Assembly (NCBI GenBank): GCA_949361645.1
Contig: OX442416.1
Coordinates: 15,514,674 to 15,578,673 of the forward strand
Direction of reading: 5' to 3'
Source: Spongilla lacustris
Lineage: Eukaryota; Porifera; Demospongiae; Spongillida; Spongillidae
DNA: 64,000 bases
Made by a program: the position numbers and the translations under genes. The notes beneath the pieces are model-generated. The model was not told the DNA's origin and made no database searches. It saw only the letters and a program-made list of their open reading frames with translations. Position 1 is the first letter of the stretch. Every line of letters starts with the position of its first letter. Shown piece after piece: positions 24,754 through 35,565 of this stretch.

Positions 24754-24785
<32 letters not shown>

Positions 24786-26046
24786 GATACTTAGAGATCT
24801 GTCTCCTCTAGTTATGGTACTTCCAAAAATTTGCATCAGGCCCTAAGGTGACAGAAGGCTCATGTAGAGCAGTGATGGCCATCCACACTCTCCTATGTAA
24901 CCAAACACAAGGGGATCTGGATTATACATGTGTGTATTTATGTGCACGTGATCAACATAGAGTTTTTATTTTTCCAAATCAATGCCATCTTCGATGTGCA
25001 GTCATCATCTAACTAGACCACCAACTGCCTCTAGACATCACCCTGTTGAGGGTGCATGGCCTTATCCTCGTCCCATACCTGGTTCCTTTCTATGAGGTTG
25101 CCGCAGCATACCAGAAAAGCAACTTGCACCTTGCCCATCAGAGGACACAACCACATAGTAACCTCTTTCCCACACATCCACACAGTAACCTCTTTCCCCC
25201 CCATACACACTCAGGGGTGTTAAGGCAGCCTACGCGTGTCTCGTACCCAGACCGTACATATTTAACCTTTCATAAAGTGTAAAAGCCATATAACATGTTG
25301 CATTGCCGTCAAACTTGGCTTAAGAATGCTATATATATATGTCCACCTAATAGTGTTGTTCGATTGTTCAGGTTTACTTGCAAGCGTACGTATTGGTAAC
25401 AATTAGCCATCGAGCGATAGAGGCGGTGACAAAGCAATGCACGGATCAAGCAATAAATGCCATATTATGTTAGAACCCTACACGCTGGACAAAGTTACGC
25501 TTAGGTTGTGTAAGATGTACTTCAGCCTTCGTAGCAATCCTGCGTAGTATTTTTTCAAAATGGCGGCGTATTTACATAAACACGACTATATTTAGCGAAC
25601 CAAGTACGTTGCAATCACATCCTAAGCGTAGATGAGCAATAGAAACATCGTGCAACATACCAGGCACAAAAGTCCTCTTATCCGCCCTCGTCTTCATCAG
25701 CGCCGTTTTGCTTTTCACAAACGACCCTCTTAAGGCGATAAAATATGACGTAACTGAACTTTCCCGCTCGACAGCTGCAACTTTTATATTGTCAAGCCAA
25801 AACTTCGATGCGTCATATACGAAATCTAAGCGCTAGAATACCCTAGCATGACAATAGGTATGAATGCTTTACAAAAATATCTTCCGATCGCAATGCTTGA
25901 ATAAACAGTGATTTGCACTATGTCATAATGATGTAATCATGAACATACTTGTCGACATATTGTCAACATCATGTAAATATGTTTTCTTGTGTAGGCTGCC
26001 TTAACATCCCTGAGCACAGTAACCTCGTCCCCACACACCCACACAG
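24661..26046. other. No supported gene; poly-C tract and CACAGTAACCTC repeats
   Basis: A C run spans 24744-24780. Short repeats of CACAGTAACCTCTTTCCC occur at 25150-25200 and again at 26010-26280, where a poly-C element has inserted into one of them. A 5-exon-like structure could not be built. Confidence 0.45.
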
Positions 26047-26237
26047 CAGGCGCGTATCCATAGAGGTTATCTCCCCCCCCCCCCTTCCAAAATCAATTAA
26101 TCTAAGTGAAGAAACCCCCTTCTCACTCGTAGTTGGCTAGTCGCAAGGCTCATATTGCGAGGGGACCCCCCCCCCCCCCCCCCTGCTGGTCAGCCCCGGC
26201 CTAGGGGGGGGCCAGCGGTGGATATGCCCCTGCACAG
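26042..26237. mobile_element. Poly-C-bearing short element, 5-bp target duplication CACAG
   Basis: The element (26047-26232) begins CAGGCGCGTATCCATAGAGG and ends GGTGGATATGCCCCTG, an imperfect inverted repeat. CACAG flanks it on both sides. It contains two C runs and one G run. Ends of the CAGGNGCNTATCCA type and 5-bp duplications link it to 43724-43993 and 46010-46280. The ends resemble hAT-type termini, but hAT elements usually make 8-bp duplications, so the superfamily is open. Confidence 0.75.
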
Positions 26238-26936
26238 TAACCTCCCCACACAGTAAACTCTTTCCCACACACCCACACAAGCCGCAGTGTATGATAGATA
26301 ACCCGCGCATGCATGCATAACATGGTTCAAATCAAGTTGAGAACTGTGACTACATGTAGCCTGATGTAGGCTTATACGTACAGGGCAATTTAATTAGACT
26401 GAATTTAAACCACAATGACATAAAGAAGTATTGTGCCCCCCCCCCCCCCCCCCAAACTATAAAAGTTATCTACGGCCCTGTTAAGCATACGTGGAAAACA
26501 AAAATCACACACTATTATTTGCCTTTTTGTTTTCGGCTTAGCTTTTCTGGCCCCTTAGACTTCAGTCTGGTACATTAACAGAACACACTCAAGTAGTGTT
26601 CTAGTCAGGTGTAGCCCGACCATCGAGTCGGGCTACGCCCAACTGTAGTGCTCTTGCACAATGTCTCTGTACTTTGTTAGCCATACTACTGCCATATGTC
26701 CTGTACAACTCATAGCAACTGATAGAAATGGTTGTGTGCTCTGTAGCCGTTCCCACATCAGCCCAAAGCCTGCATTCATGATTGTATATGGGTAAGCGTG
26801 GTTACCTACCCCGGGCCCCAAGGTATAATAAGGTCCAAAATTGTATTGTTTTATGGCTAAACAGTGGTATGCAGTTTAAACGTACATGTACTATGTACGG
26901 ATGTATAAAAACTCGTATTTGGCCAATGTCAAGGGG

Positions 26937-26970
<34 letters not shown>

Positions 26971-27589
26971 CCTCGCTGGTATTTTCAGGGCCTACGGGGC
27001 CCCCAAACGATATGTTACCCCGGGCCTCACTACAGCTCTCACCGGGCTTGCTGACAGAACTTCTAGACATGAAATTACGCGTTTCCCATTGTCGTCGTGT
27101 ATGAAATTTATACATGTGGGTGTGGCGCACGTGCATTATTCATTAGTTACATGGTCCCGTCTAAACCGTGTTGTTCTTTCACCAGAAAATAAGCCCCAGC
27201 ATGCACTAAACGCAAAGGTGATGTAAAATGATTGCTCTTTGAGTAGGAGTAGGTTTTAAAATCATCTGCTTGGGGCGTTTCGAGAAAAATCGGTTGCCGC
27301 TTGAGCACTTAATAAAAACAATAAGAGGTGTGCCTTCAGTAGCCACATGCGCGGCAATTATAGGGCAAAAAAGAACTGACTTTGACTGTGCGTACTATTC
27401 TTTTTAAGTACGAAATTGGTTGTGGAACAGCTGAAAATTATAATGGTTGTGTGTATTGAATTTGTAGTGGCAAAAAGAGCCTTGTAACGTAAACCACAAA
27501 ATAATTAGTTCCTTTGTGATCCCAAACACCAAAATACCGTAATGTTCGAATGTGTTCTAATTAACAACCTAATGTCCAGCTTGAAACAG
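26238..27589. other. No supported gene; poly-C tracts
   Basis: C runs lie at 26437-26453 and 26940-26968. A fragment of the AGTTGGGCG palindrome lies at 26607-26643. Frames across the C runs read poly-Pro or poly-Gly and are not coding. Confidence 0.45.
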
Positions 27590-28740
27590 CCGTGGGCTCG
27601 GAACTGTAGAAGACTTTTACAGAGATTCATTGATTATTTAGGCGTCCCGTAATTCGATAACGTGGTCAGAGTTCATGGCAATTGATTATGCTTACCTAAG
27701 TCCAGCCCAGCTTTTTACATATAATATTATGTAACTTTTCAAGCGGTCATGCGTGCTTTCCTTGTGAATATCATATTCGGTGTTTACAACACACGAATAC
27801 TTGCGCGCTCCTTCACACACCCACACTCACAAGCACACATGCAGTTAAGACCAATTAATACACGTGTGCTATGTTATAGCCTATATGTAGCATACCTAGC
27901 TAAAGTTCGAAGGTGAAGGCGTAAAAGCTGTATACTACACCTGCAAGTGTCATACACACAAAGTTGACAACACATATAATACAGCTTACCTAGCGCGTCG
28001 GAAGCAGCTAGTTGTAAGCCACTTACTTAAGCCATATACGGAGGTACAAGAACCATGTATTGCTAACACACAGTATACTGCATGCATGCTCACAGTGTCA
28101 ATGATTCTGAATTTTTTGGTACTGTACGTATAATGACCATGTTTACCACTATACCGGTATAGTAGCCACGCTTGAAGATCAGATGTTACGCTATAACTGT
28201 ACATGTGTGTTAGCAATAAATGATTGTTGTACCCCTTTCCCCCTATTTAACTCCGTAAATGGTTTAGCAAATCTGCTTTTCTACGTGAACCCTTTGCTTA
28301 CGTCGAGACACTATAGATAAACTGCATTATACGTGTATGTGTTGCCAACTTTGTGTGTATGACGCTTGCAGGTGTAGTATGCAGCTTTTACACCTTCAAC
28401 CCTTCGAACTTTAGCTAGGTATTGTACATAGCACACGTGTATTGGTCTTAACTGTGTTTGTGCGTGTGCGCGCAAGTATTCGTGTTGTAAACTCAGAAGC
28501 ATCAGCCTGACTACGCACATATACAAGTAAATTACATAGGGAAGCACGCGTGACTGCTGGAAAAGGTCCATAAAATTATGTTAAAGCTGGGCTGGACTCT
28601 TGACTTAGCTAGGTATAGGATGCCTAATTAAACAATGAGTCGCTGTAATAGTGTACAGTTCCGAGGTGTTACTTTCTACATTTCCGAGCCGGCACTGTAT
28701 TATTAATTACAGGCCAATTAACACCCAAGAGGTGGGACTA
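27590..28740. mobile_element. Extended fold-back region, relative of 8225-9015
   Basis: The inner part (27717-28590) repeats the 8.2-9.0 kb fold-back element. Here the inverted symmetry also includes the flanks: CCCAGCTTT.../...AAAGCTGGG and TCGGAACTGTA.../TACAGTTCCGA. The whole palindrome is therefore about 1.15 kb. It stands upstream of receptor copy 3 just as the smaller one stands upstream of copy 2, which supports a shared duplication. Confidence 0.7.
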
Positions 28741-29464
28741 CTATTAAAATTTAATTTTGTGCGTCAATTTGTGGCGTGGGCGAAATTAAGGTGGCACAAA
28801 ATTAACAGCTTACGTAGTCACTTAAAGATTCTATTTATCTGCCGATTAACTCTGATCGGCACTCGATACAGTATAGTACACGCGCACTCGTGGCTACGAA
28901 ATTATATTAATTTGTTCATGCTTCATAGCTGGGTATATAGCCAGATACATATGTCTGTATATGCATGTATATAGCACAAAGTGTATTGAATAGAACCCTG
29001 GCTTCGGCCACATGCAGCTAGATCAATCACACGCACTCATGTGTGCCTCTGTAACATACAAGAGACGTGCGCCTCTCATCTAACATCCAATGCAATGACA
29101 CTTTACCATTAATTCCTCCTCAGTGATGAAGGGCTCAGTGATGCATGCTCGATTTAATTTCCTGTATACGTTCGTTCGGGTATTCGGATGGTAAATGCAT
29201 AAGAGCGCATTCATTTAAAAAAATAAAACTGCATGGATGCATATGATGGATCGTTAAAGCTTAGAAGCTTCGCGGGCTTTTAGTTATCGAGATCTTTCGA
29301 ATTCAAGCATTGCATGAACATGCGTGTACAATATAAGGGGTATCCACTCACTAATATTGATTTTTAAAAGATTAATATGGGAATTTCGCATGCATGTGCA
29401 TGCATGATCGTTATGAGAGGTTGTATAACTCATTGCGTGACTCAAGTTTCGACCAAATCTCGAC
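28735..29464 (+). promoter_or_regulatory. 5' flank of receptor copy 3
   Basis: It begins with the dispersed GGGACTACTATTAAAATTTA block and keeps CCTGGCTTCGGCCACA, AACATACAAGAGACGTGCGC and ACGTTCGTTCGGGTAT in the same order as upstream of copy 2. The two flanks are clear duplicates with small insertions and deletions. Confidence 0.55.
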
Positions 29465-30439
29465 ATGAACGTTAGCAATGCGACCAACTGCTCTTTGCCA
29501 TGGCCTACAGTGGAAAAGGAAAAGACGGTCATAGCAATCTACTCGACCTTTGCAGCTGTAGCAATTATCGCATACTTCTCGGCCATTATAATGATAGTCA
29601 AGACCCGTGCGTACCGGCTCTTTACTCATCGCTTGACGCTATACCTTGCATTTGGCGGCGTATTGCTTTCACTGGGTAACATACTTCAGATAGTGCCCGT
29701 GGATCTGAATAAAGACGACCAATCCCTTGTGAGTACAAAGGCGGGGTTGGAGGACTTGTGCATATTTGCCGGCTTCTTTCGTCAGTACACTTTATTCCTC
29801 CAAACGCTCACCGTCGTGTGGATCTGTCTCTACATATTCGGGCTCGTAGTGCGCGAAAGGCAGCTCAGCCAGCTGAAGCACGAGCTTGTTGGAGTGACCA
29901 CGATCGTCCTCGCACCGCTAATGTTCACTTGGGAACCGTTCATCACGAACTCGTACGGTCTGCGGGAGACGCGGTGTTGGATAGCCATCGACGACTGTAA
30001 TAACGCCTACAATGTCGCCTTTGCGTACCAGTTGGCCATCAACATGGTACCTAGCATTTTCCTGATAACACTCAGCTTGAGCCTAATTGGCGGGGCTGTA
30101 TTTGTTGTGACCAAAAAAACTATCGGAAAGAATTTGGAACGTCACCACCGATTGGCAATAAAGGAGATTCTCCCGCTGACCTTGTACCCTTTTTTGTATC
30201 TAATGATCGTTGTGGGAAGAATTGTAGCTGTCCTCAGTGGCAAGTTTGTTTATGATGTGGCTGATGCCTTCATGGCATTGGAACAATTGAGTTCTTTTGC
30301 CGTCCCCTTATCCCTTCTGATACGAGTCAGTATACGACAAAGGTTATTCCACGGTTATCCGAACAAGTTGGGAGAAATGGAGCCACTAACGACAACTATG
30401 GTACCAGCTGATCGGGAAAAGACAAGCGAAGAAACATAG
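29465..30439 (+). CDS. Seven-transmembrane receptor, copy 3 (N-terminus altered)
   Basis: The 324-residue frame starts at an internal Met (MNVSNATNC) that corresponds to residue 29 or so of copies 1 and 2. Upstream sequence still resembles the original N-terminus (DRYERLYNSLRD), but about four bases are missing just before AAGTTTCGACC, which breaks the frame to the usual ATG. All seven membrane segments and the TRCWIAIDDC cysteines remain, so a receptor lacking the first 28 residues may still be made. Copy-specific changes include LEDLCIF and LIGGAVF. It is the left arm of an inverted duplication with copy 4. Confidence 0.75.
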   Translation: MNVSNATNCSLPWPTVEKEKTVIAIYSTFAAVAIIAYFSAIIMIVKTRAYRLFTHRLTLYLAFGGVLLSLGNILQIVPVDLNKDDQSLVSTKAGLEDLCIFAGFFRQYTLFLQTLTVVWICLYIFGLVVRERQLSQLKHELVGVTTIVLAPLMFTWEPFITNSYGLRETRCWIAIDDCNNAYNVAFAYQLAINMVPSIFLITLSLSLIGGAVFVVTKKTIGKNLERHHRLAIKEILPLTLYPFLYLMIVVGRIVAVLSGKFVYDVADAFMALEQLSSFAVPLSLLIRVSIRQRLFHGYPNKLGEMEPLTTTMVPADREKTSEET

Positions 30440-30730
30440 AAAGAAATACTAGCTATTATGATATTACTATGACTGTAACTGAATGGTTAGAAAATTGGGA
30501 GTGACTATACATGCATGTAATTAGGTACATTTTTGTAACGCGTGCTTATCACGCAATTGGAACCTACTACATATGTACATGTACTTGTGAAGTGATTTGA
30601 AATGTTGTGAATACGATTAGCAAAACACCTCATCCCGCTATTGCCGCCGGCAACTTTAACTTAAATTAGCGTGTCTATTTGCATGGATAAAGCTGTCGAA
30701 TGCCTGCATACAATGAAGTAAAACTGCTGA

Positions 30731-31131
30731 CAGATAAGTACGGTGGCCCGGTAGGTCACCGTACTTATGACGTGCTCGATTGCGATTTGCGGACGTGCAC
30801 ATGCACATGCACATCTGCGATTTGCGGACGTGCACATACGCGATTTGCGGACGTGCATGCTCACATGCACATCTGCGATTTGCGGACGTGTGATTTATGG
30901 ACGTGCAAACATGCACATCTAGCTTCGATTTGCGGACGTGCACATACGCGATTTGCAGACGTGCAATTGTTTCCACGTGGTTGCAACGTGCTAGCCACGT
31001 GGTTGCAACGTGTTTGCCACTGACGCAAATGTGCACGTGAGCACGTCCGCAAATCGAGTATGTGCACGTCCGCAAATCGCAGACGTGCACGTCATAACAG
31101 CCGTGACCTACCGGGCCACCGTACTTATCTG
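30731..31131. mobile_element. Fold-back element with GCGATTTGCGGACGTGCAC repeats
   Basis: Termini CAGATAAGTACGGTGGCCCG and its complement form inverted repeats of about 29 bases. Inside, the word GCGATTTGCGGACGTGCAC occurs about seven times on one side and inverted (GTGCACGTCCGCAAATCGC) on the other, with two GCCACGTGGTTGCAACGTG units in the middle. No target duplication is obvious. It sits at the symmetry point of the receptor inverted duplication. Confidence 0.75.
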
Positions 31132-31525
31132 AGCACGCATGCATATCAGATTGGGAAGAAGAACGCGAAGAAACTTTTACAAAGGTTCAAGTTAAGTGTG
31201 GAAACTATTTAGCGTTAGCTTTCTAACCGTCAGTAGTTTTACTACATTGTATGCAGGTATTCTCCATGCAAATAGACTCGCTAATTTAAATTAAAGTCCA
31301 ATTGATTCTGCCGGCGGTAATAGCGGTTTTGCTAATCGTATTCACGACATTTCAAATCACTTACATGTACATATGTAGTAGGTTCCAATTGCGCGAACCA
31401 ATAGATAAACACGCGTTACAAAAATGTACCTACTTACATGAATTATAATGTATAGTCATGCACTCCCAATTTTCTAACCATGCAGTTACAGTCATAGTAA
31501 TATCATAATAGTATTTTTTTTTTTT

Positions 31526-32202
31526 CTATGTTTCTTCCCCTGTCTTTTCCCGATCAGCTGGTACCATAGTTGTCGTTAGTGGCTCCATTTCTCTCAACTT
31601 GTTCGGATAACCGTGGAATAGCCTTTGTCGTATACTGACTCGTATCAGAAGGGATAAGGGGACGGCAAAAGAACTCAATTGTTCCAATGCAATGAACGCA
31701 TCAGCCACATCATAAACAAACTTGCCACTGAGGACAGCTACAATTCTTCCCACAACGATCATTAGATACAAAAAAGGGTACAAGGTCAGCGGAAGAATCT
31801 CCTAGCTTTATTGCCAATCGGTGGTGACGTTCCAAATTCTTTCCTGGTCACAACAAATACAGCCATGCCAATTAGGCTCAAGCTGAGTATTGTTAGGAAA
31901 AGGCTAGGTACCATGTTGATGGCCAACTGGTACGCAAAGCGACATTGTAGGCGTTATTACAGTCGTCGATGGCTATCCAACACCGCGTCTCTCGCAGACC
32001 GTACGAGTTCGTGATGAACGGTTCCCAAGTGAACATTCAATTTAGCGGTGCGAGGACGATCGTGGTCACTCCTACAAGCTCGTGCTTCAGCTGGCTGCAT
32101 GAGCTGCCTTTCGCGCACTACGAGCCCGAATATGTATATAGAGACAGATCCACACGACGGCGAGCGTTTGGAGGAATAAAGTGTACTGACGAAAGAAGCC
32201 GG
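31526..32202 (-). pseudogene. Seven-transmembrane receptor, copy 4 (broken)
   Basis: The C-terminal 85 residues are open (31526-31783, last two membrane segments and tail). Upstream, several small insertions and deletions break the frame: a CTAG insertion near 31803, a TCAATT insertion near 32037, a GCAT insertion near 32095 and a TATA insertion near 32137. The homology ends at CCGG (32199-32202), equivalent to the CCGGCTTCTTTCGTC site in copies 2 and 3, so the first three membrane segments are missing. The truncation point is the end of element A. Confidence 0.85.
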
Positions 32203-32390
32203 TGTCATAGGGTATACGGTCCGGCCCAATTTCCAGTCGGGCGGACCGTATTCCCTAGGGAATACGGTCCCCCCCCCCCCCCCCCCCCCCCCCTCGGACC
32301 CAACTCCCTAGGGAATACGGTCCGTCTGAAATATTGTACATCCAGGGAATACAGTCCGGGGGAGGAGGCGGACTCAATCCCTGACAGAAT
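32199..32390. mobile_element. Ginger1-like short element A (GGAATACGGTCC words)
   Basis: Starting right after CCGG, the element (32203-32386) begins TGTCATAGGGTATACGGTCC and ends ...GGACTCAATCCCTGACA, giving TGTCA at both ends. Between them are palindromic words TTCCCTAGGGAATACGGTCC and a C run of about 24. The left flank is CCGG from the receptor; the right flank is GAAT, so the two sides do not match. Either the right end belongs to another copy or a deletion removed the original flank. Confidence 0.6.
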
Positions 32391-33110
32391 GGAGATTTTA
32401 TTATGACGACCACTGGTAATTATAGCGAGTATAATTAAAAGGAGAAATCGATTCTCACCGAAATGTTTTAAGGCAGACAAATAAAATTATTAACAATTAA
32501 AACACAGCCTGAACAGAAGTTCTTATTGATAATTTGGAAGTTATATAATGAAAACAATTTAAAACCAAGCCGACAGAAGTTCTTTCACGACATCAGATGT
32601 GATGAATAGCTAATTTATAATTTAAACACAAGACAGAATTTATATGATGAAAGCAATTTAAATACAAGACAGAAGCTATATAATGAAAACAATTTAAAAA
32701 CACGAGAGAAATTCATTCAGGACATCAGATGTTTAATGTAATTAATAGCTGATTCTTCATACGATCTTTCTGGACTGTACGTGGTTCATCCTTGGCAGGA
32801 GCGTGATCATTAATTAGCTACAATGTAAAGGATAGATTCCTATTTGCCACCTCAAATAATTTTGACATCCTTACATATATACGTACATGTACCTCAGGAT
32901 AGAGGACATCCCAAGCAAAGGTATATTTGCTTGAGGGCCCTAAAACCTATGGAATAATTTGTTGTATGCATGCATTCTTTATAGGGAAAAAAAACCTCGT
33001 TTTCAGAGCATATTTGCTCAATATCCTTCAATGTAATCTTCATATCAATAAATGAAAATGTGTTGACATAGGGTGGAATTTTCTCTGCCTTCCACAATTT
33101 TCGTTTTTCT
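32391..33110. other. AT-rich DNA with loose tandem repeats
   Basis: Between 32510 and 32760 the strings ACAGAAGTTCTT, TATATAATGAAAACAATTTA and GACATCAGATGT recur two or three times. A minus frame at 32894-33097 (67 aa, with FIDMKITLKDIEQICSENEV) may be an exon of the integrase-like region that follows but is not recognised. Confidence 0.35.
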
Positions 33111-34625
33111 TTTTACAAGAAGCACCTCTCTGGCAGGGGTTCCACTGGGTTCACTTCTGGAATTGGTTGTCTAACACTGGGTACTAAATCTTGATATGTA
33201 TAACGTGTGCTGCTTTGGAGAACTCACAAACCATGATATCATAAAAGCAATGATATGAAATGAAAAATAATAATAACTGGCCGCATGTTTTGTACATTGT
33301 TTTGCTTACTGTGTATTTCTCACACTTTGTAGGATAAGGCAAGTCACTTTGCACTCCTTCACAAGTTGCTGATCCAATACCTGCATGTGTGTCAATGTTT
33401 CAAAACCAACAGTTGTATTTTAATCATTTGGGTGCTATTCACCTTCTGAAGAGCTGTAGTGACATCTGAAGTTATAAGCATGGCTGTAAGCATCATATCT
33501 TGAACAACCTTATAATTAAAATATGTAACATGTGGGCTGTTGAGGTTGAATGTGTGTTATGTGTGCTTTATAGGTTACCTTTGAAGAAGCCATTTGGCTA
33601 GCCAAGACCGAAGCTCAGAACTGTCTGTCTGTAAAATTAAAAATTGTGGGTTTAGAATAACAACGTTAAGCTTGGGAAATAACACACAGTAAATTTCAAA
33701 GGCATGTTCTCTGCTACACACTGACTCATGCACTGATCTAGGTACATGTAAGAAAATTTCATTCTTGGACTTAATGTGGTATAATACAACCTTGGGGGGT
33801 GTATATGAAGGTGCAGCTGCATCTCAGGTGAGTGTGATCTGTGTGTGACTGTGAGTACATATAACGTTGGTGAAGTCGTATTAATCAAAATGTTACCTCA
33901 TTGATAAACTCCCTGCCCTGGTCAGTGATTATGTTTGATGCTCCAAATCGGCAGTACAATGAGTACATAAAGTGCGCCACTGTTGTAGCTTCTTTGGTTC
34001 TTTGACATGTCGGTCACCTGCATGGAGATTTTGTGCAGCAATCCAACACAGTATGTACCTCTCATACTTATTACATTGTGTTATCCACATGGGAATTATC
34101 ATAGTCCTTTTTCTACGGCCTCACCTTGACCTGTCTTAGGACCTCTGGATAATGTGCAATGTTTTGGGATGTGCTGTATATAATGGTGTGCCAGTTGCGC
34201 ATATTGTATACATAATATATTACATATGCAAAATGACAGTTTTATTCATTTTGAATACAGCACACATACAACACATCCAAAACCGTGACATTGCACATCT
34301 AAGACCGGCTAAGGTGCACGAGGTACATAAATTACACAAACGACTAATATTACATGCACAGTATACATGTATATACAGTGCGTGTGATGTGTGTGTGTGT
34401 GTGAGTATTGATGGTATATGTATATATGCATGCATGCACTTACCAAACGACGTATGTCCAGATGTATGTGCGGCCAGTAGTAGTGCCTCAATTTGTCTCT
34501 TCCCTAATGGCCTCCACTCAGTCATGAACGCGTGATACTCCAAAAACGCCTTTGTTTTATCTTCTTCTGTTAAAAGCACCACTCTTGCTATTTCGTTCTT
34601 CCCTTCCACATATACAGCAGTCTGT
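33111..34625 (-). pseudogene. Integrase-like (Gypsy/Ginger type) multi-exon relic
   Basis: On the minus strand, 34255-34620 reads NEIARVVLLTEEDKTKAFLE and, before a GTAAGT donor, LLLAAHTSGHTSFG, which resembles the His2Cys2 zinc-binding lead of integrases. A downstream segment (about 33897-34010) reads TKEATTVAHFMYSLYCRFGA then SNIITDQGREFINE followed by GTAACA, a clear match to the second Asp block of the DDE core. Further splice-flanked pieces (33600-33640, 33440-33510, 33310-33380 with SDLPYPTKCEKYT) are not recognised. The start of the DDE segment has an in-frame stop, and the segments cannot be joined cleanly. It may be a Ginger1 transposase or a Gypsy integrase. Confidence 0.5.
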
Positions 34626-34812
34626 CGAACGTTTTCGTATCAGCCGCTTCTCTGACTCTGTAGGGCATAATGGGTACGTCCAGTCCATTAGATTCGACGT
34701 CGACTGTACAAGTTTTTCTGTTTAACGTGCATGAAGTACAATGTAATTTCTTACTATACTGACACATGCCCTGGAAATTAAAAAGAGGCCTATATATACT
34801 CAGATTACACGT

Positions 34813-35145
34813 TCTAACAGCCGATGGAGTTAGCAACTAATAGCAGTGATGTGGCTGCACCATACAGACTGCCAACGGCGAAGATGATAGTCATGATCAT
34901 TGTACTGTGTCGTGGATATTCAAACGGGTACATGACAGTACCAAATCGGTCGACGGTGATCAGTCGCTAATACGGATGTAAATCTCAAGAGGGTGAGGAA
35001 AAGGCCAATCGATCCAATCGCGTAGCAGGACGGTTTTCCAGATGGCCATTCACCGTTAATCCCTGATGCGATGCTAGGGACGTAGCCAATAACACTGGAA
35101 CAAAGGTTTGAAACAGTGAGGACTAGATTCATATCAAGAAATTGT
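34813..35145 (-). pseudogene. Rhodopsin-class receptor fragment, membrane segments 2-4
   Basis: The minus strand reads MNLVLTVSNLCSSVIGYVPS, then GEWPSGKPSCYAIGSIGLFL with LLRFTSVLA, and after a one-base frame change ITVDRFGTVMYPFEYPRHST, MIMTIIFAVGSLYGAATSLL and a stop. The Cys at the start of segment 3, the DRF triplet (DRY position) and the Pro in segment 2 identify a class A receptor. The frameshift near 34966 and the stop after segment 4 make it inactive. A matching first-segment piece lies upstream on the same strand at 37555-37857. Confidence 0.7.
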
Positions 35146-35494
35146 GGACATCAATGCATAACTCGGCTTACAATTGTGATTTTAAAAATCTGATTGCACC
35201 ATTAAACTCACTAGGTACTTTAGAGATTTATCACGTTATTAAAACAGCTAATTAATTTATTAAAATATATTATTATTATTGCATGTCTTGTAATACGTTA
35301 ATTGTATGTCTGCATGGCAGGAAAGTTAGGAACAGCAATCGCTGTTACATAAATCCTTCCGAACTAATGCTATCGTCGATTTTAGTGATCTAGCATACGC
35401 ATGCGCAACTTAGTTTTACTCGTGCCCCTGCCTATGGATACATTCTGGAGGTCACGTGATATGTTATTTAACCATTTTGACATTTGTGCAGAGC

Positions 35495-35565
35495 TTAGTC
35501 TCGTTCCCAGACCTTATTTATTGAGAATCGCTGTCAATAAATAGGGTCTGGGAACGAGACTTAGG
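35495..35565. mobile_element. Hairpin with TCTCGTTCCCAGACC arms
   Basis: Arms TCTCGTTCCCAGACCTTATT and its near-perfect complement, about 26 bases each, enclose GAATCGCTG. The same terminal word occurs at 36167 (TCTCGTTTCCAGACC) and, more diverged, at 3133, 8042 and 38695. It looks like a solo or minimal MITE. Confidence 0.6.

Larger units (their letters stand above)
29769..32202. repeat. Large inverted duplication, receptor copies 3 and 4 tail to tail
   Basis: The left arm (about 29769-30730) and right arm (about 31226-32202) are inverted copies covering most of the receptor gene plus about 290 bp of 3' flank, including GATTAGCAAAACACCTCATC against its complement near 31330 and CCTGCATACAATG against its complement near 31245. 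The spacer holds a fold-back element (30731-31131). The right arm stops exactly at a CCGG within the receptor, where a Ginger1-like element begins. Confidence 0.8.

Noticed and set aside
26782..27136. Poly-Pro and poly-Gly frames over 26940-26968 and similar ones at 24.7, 32.3, 37.97, 43.9 and 46.15 kb
   Set aside because: They depend on homopolymer C/G runs with unreliable length.
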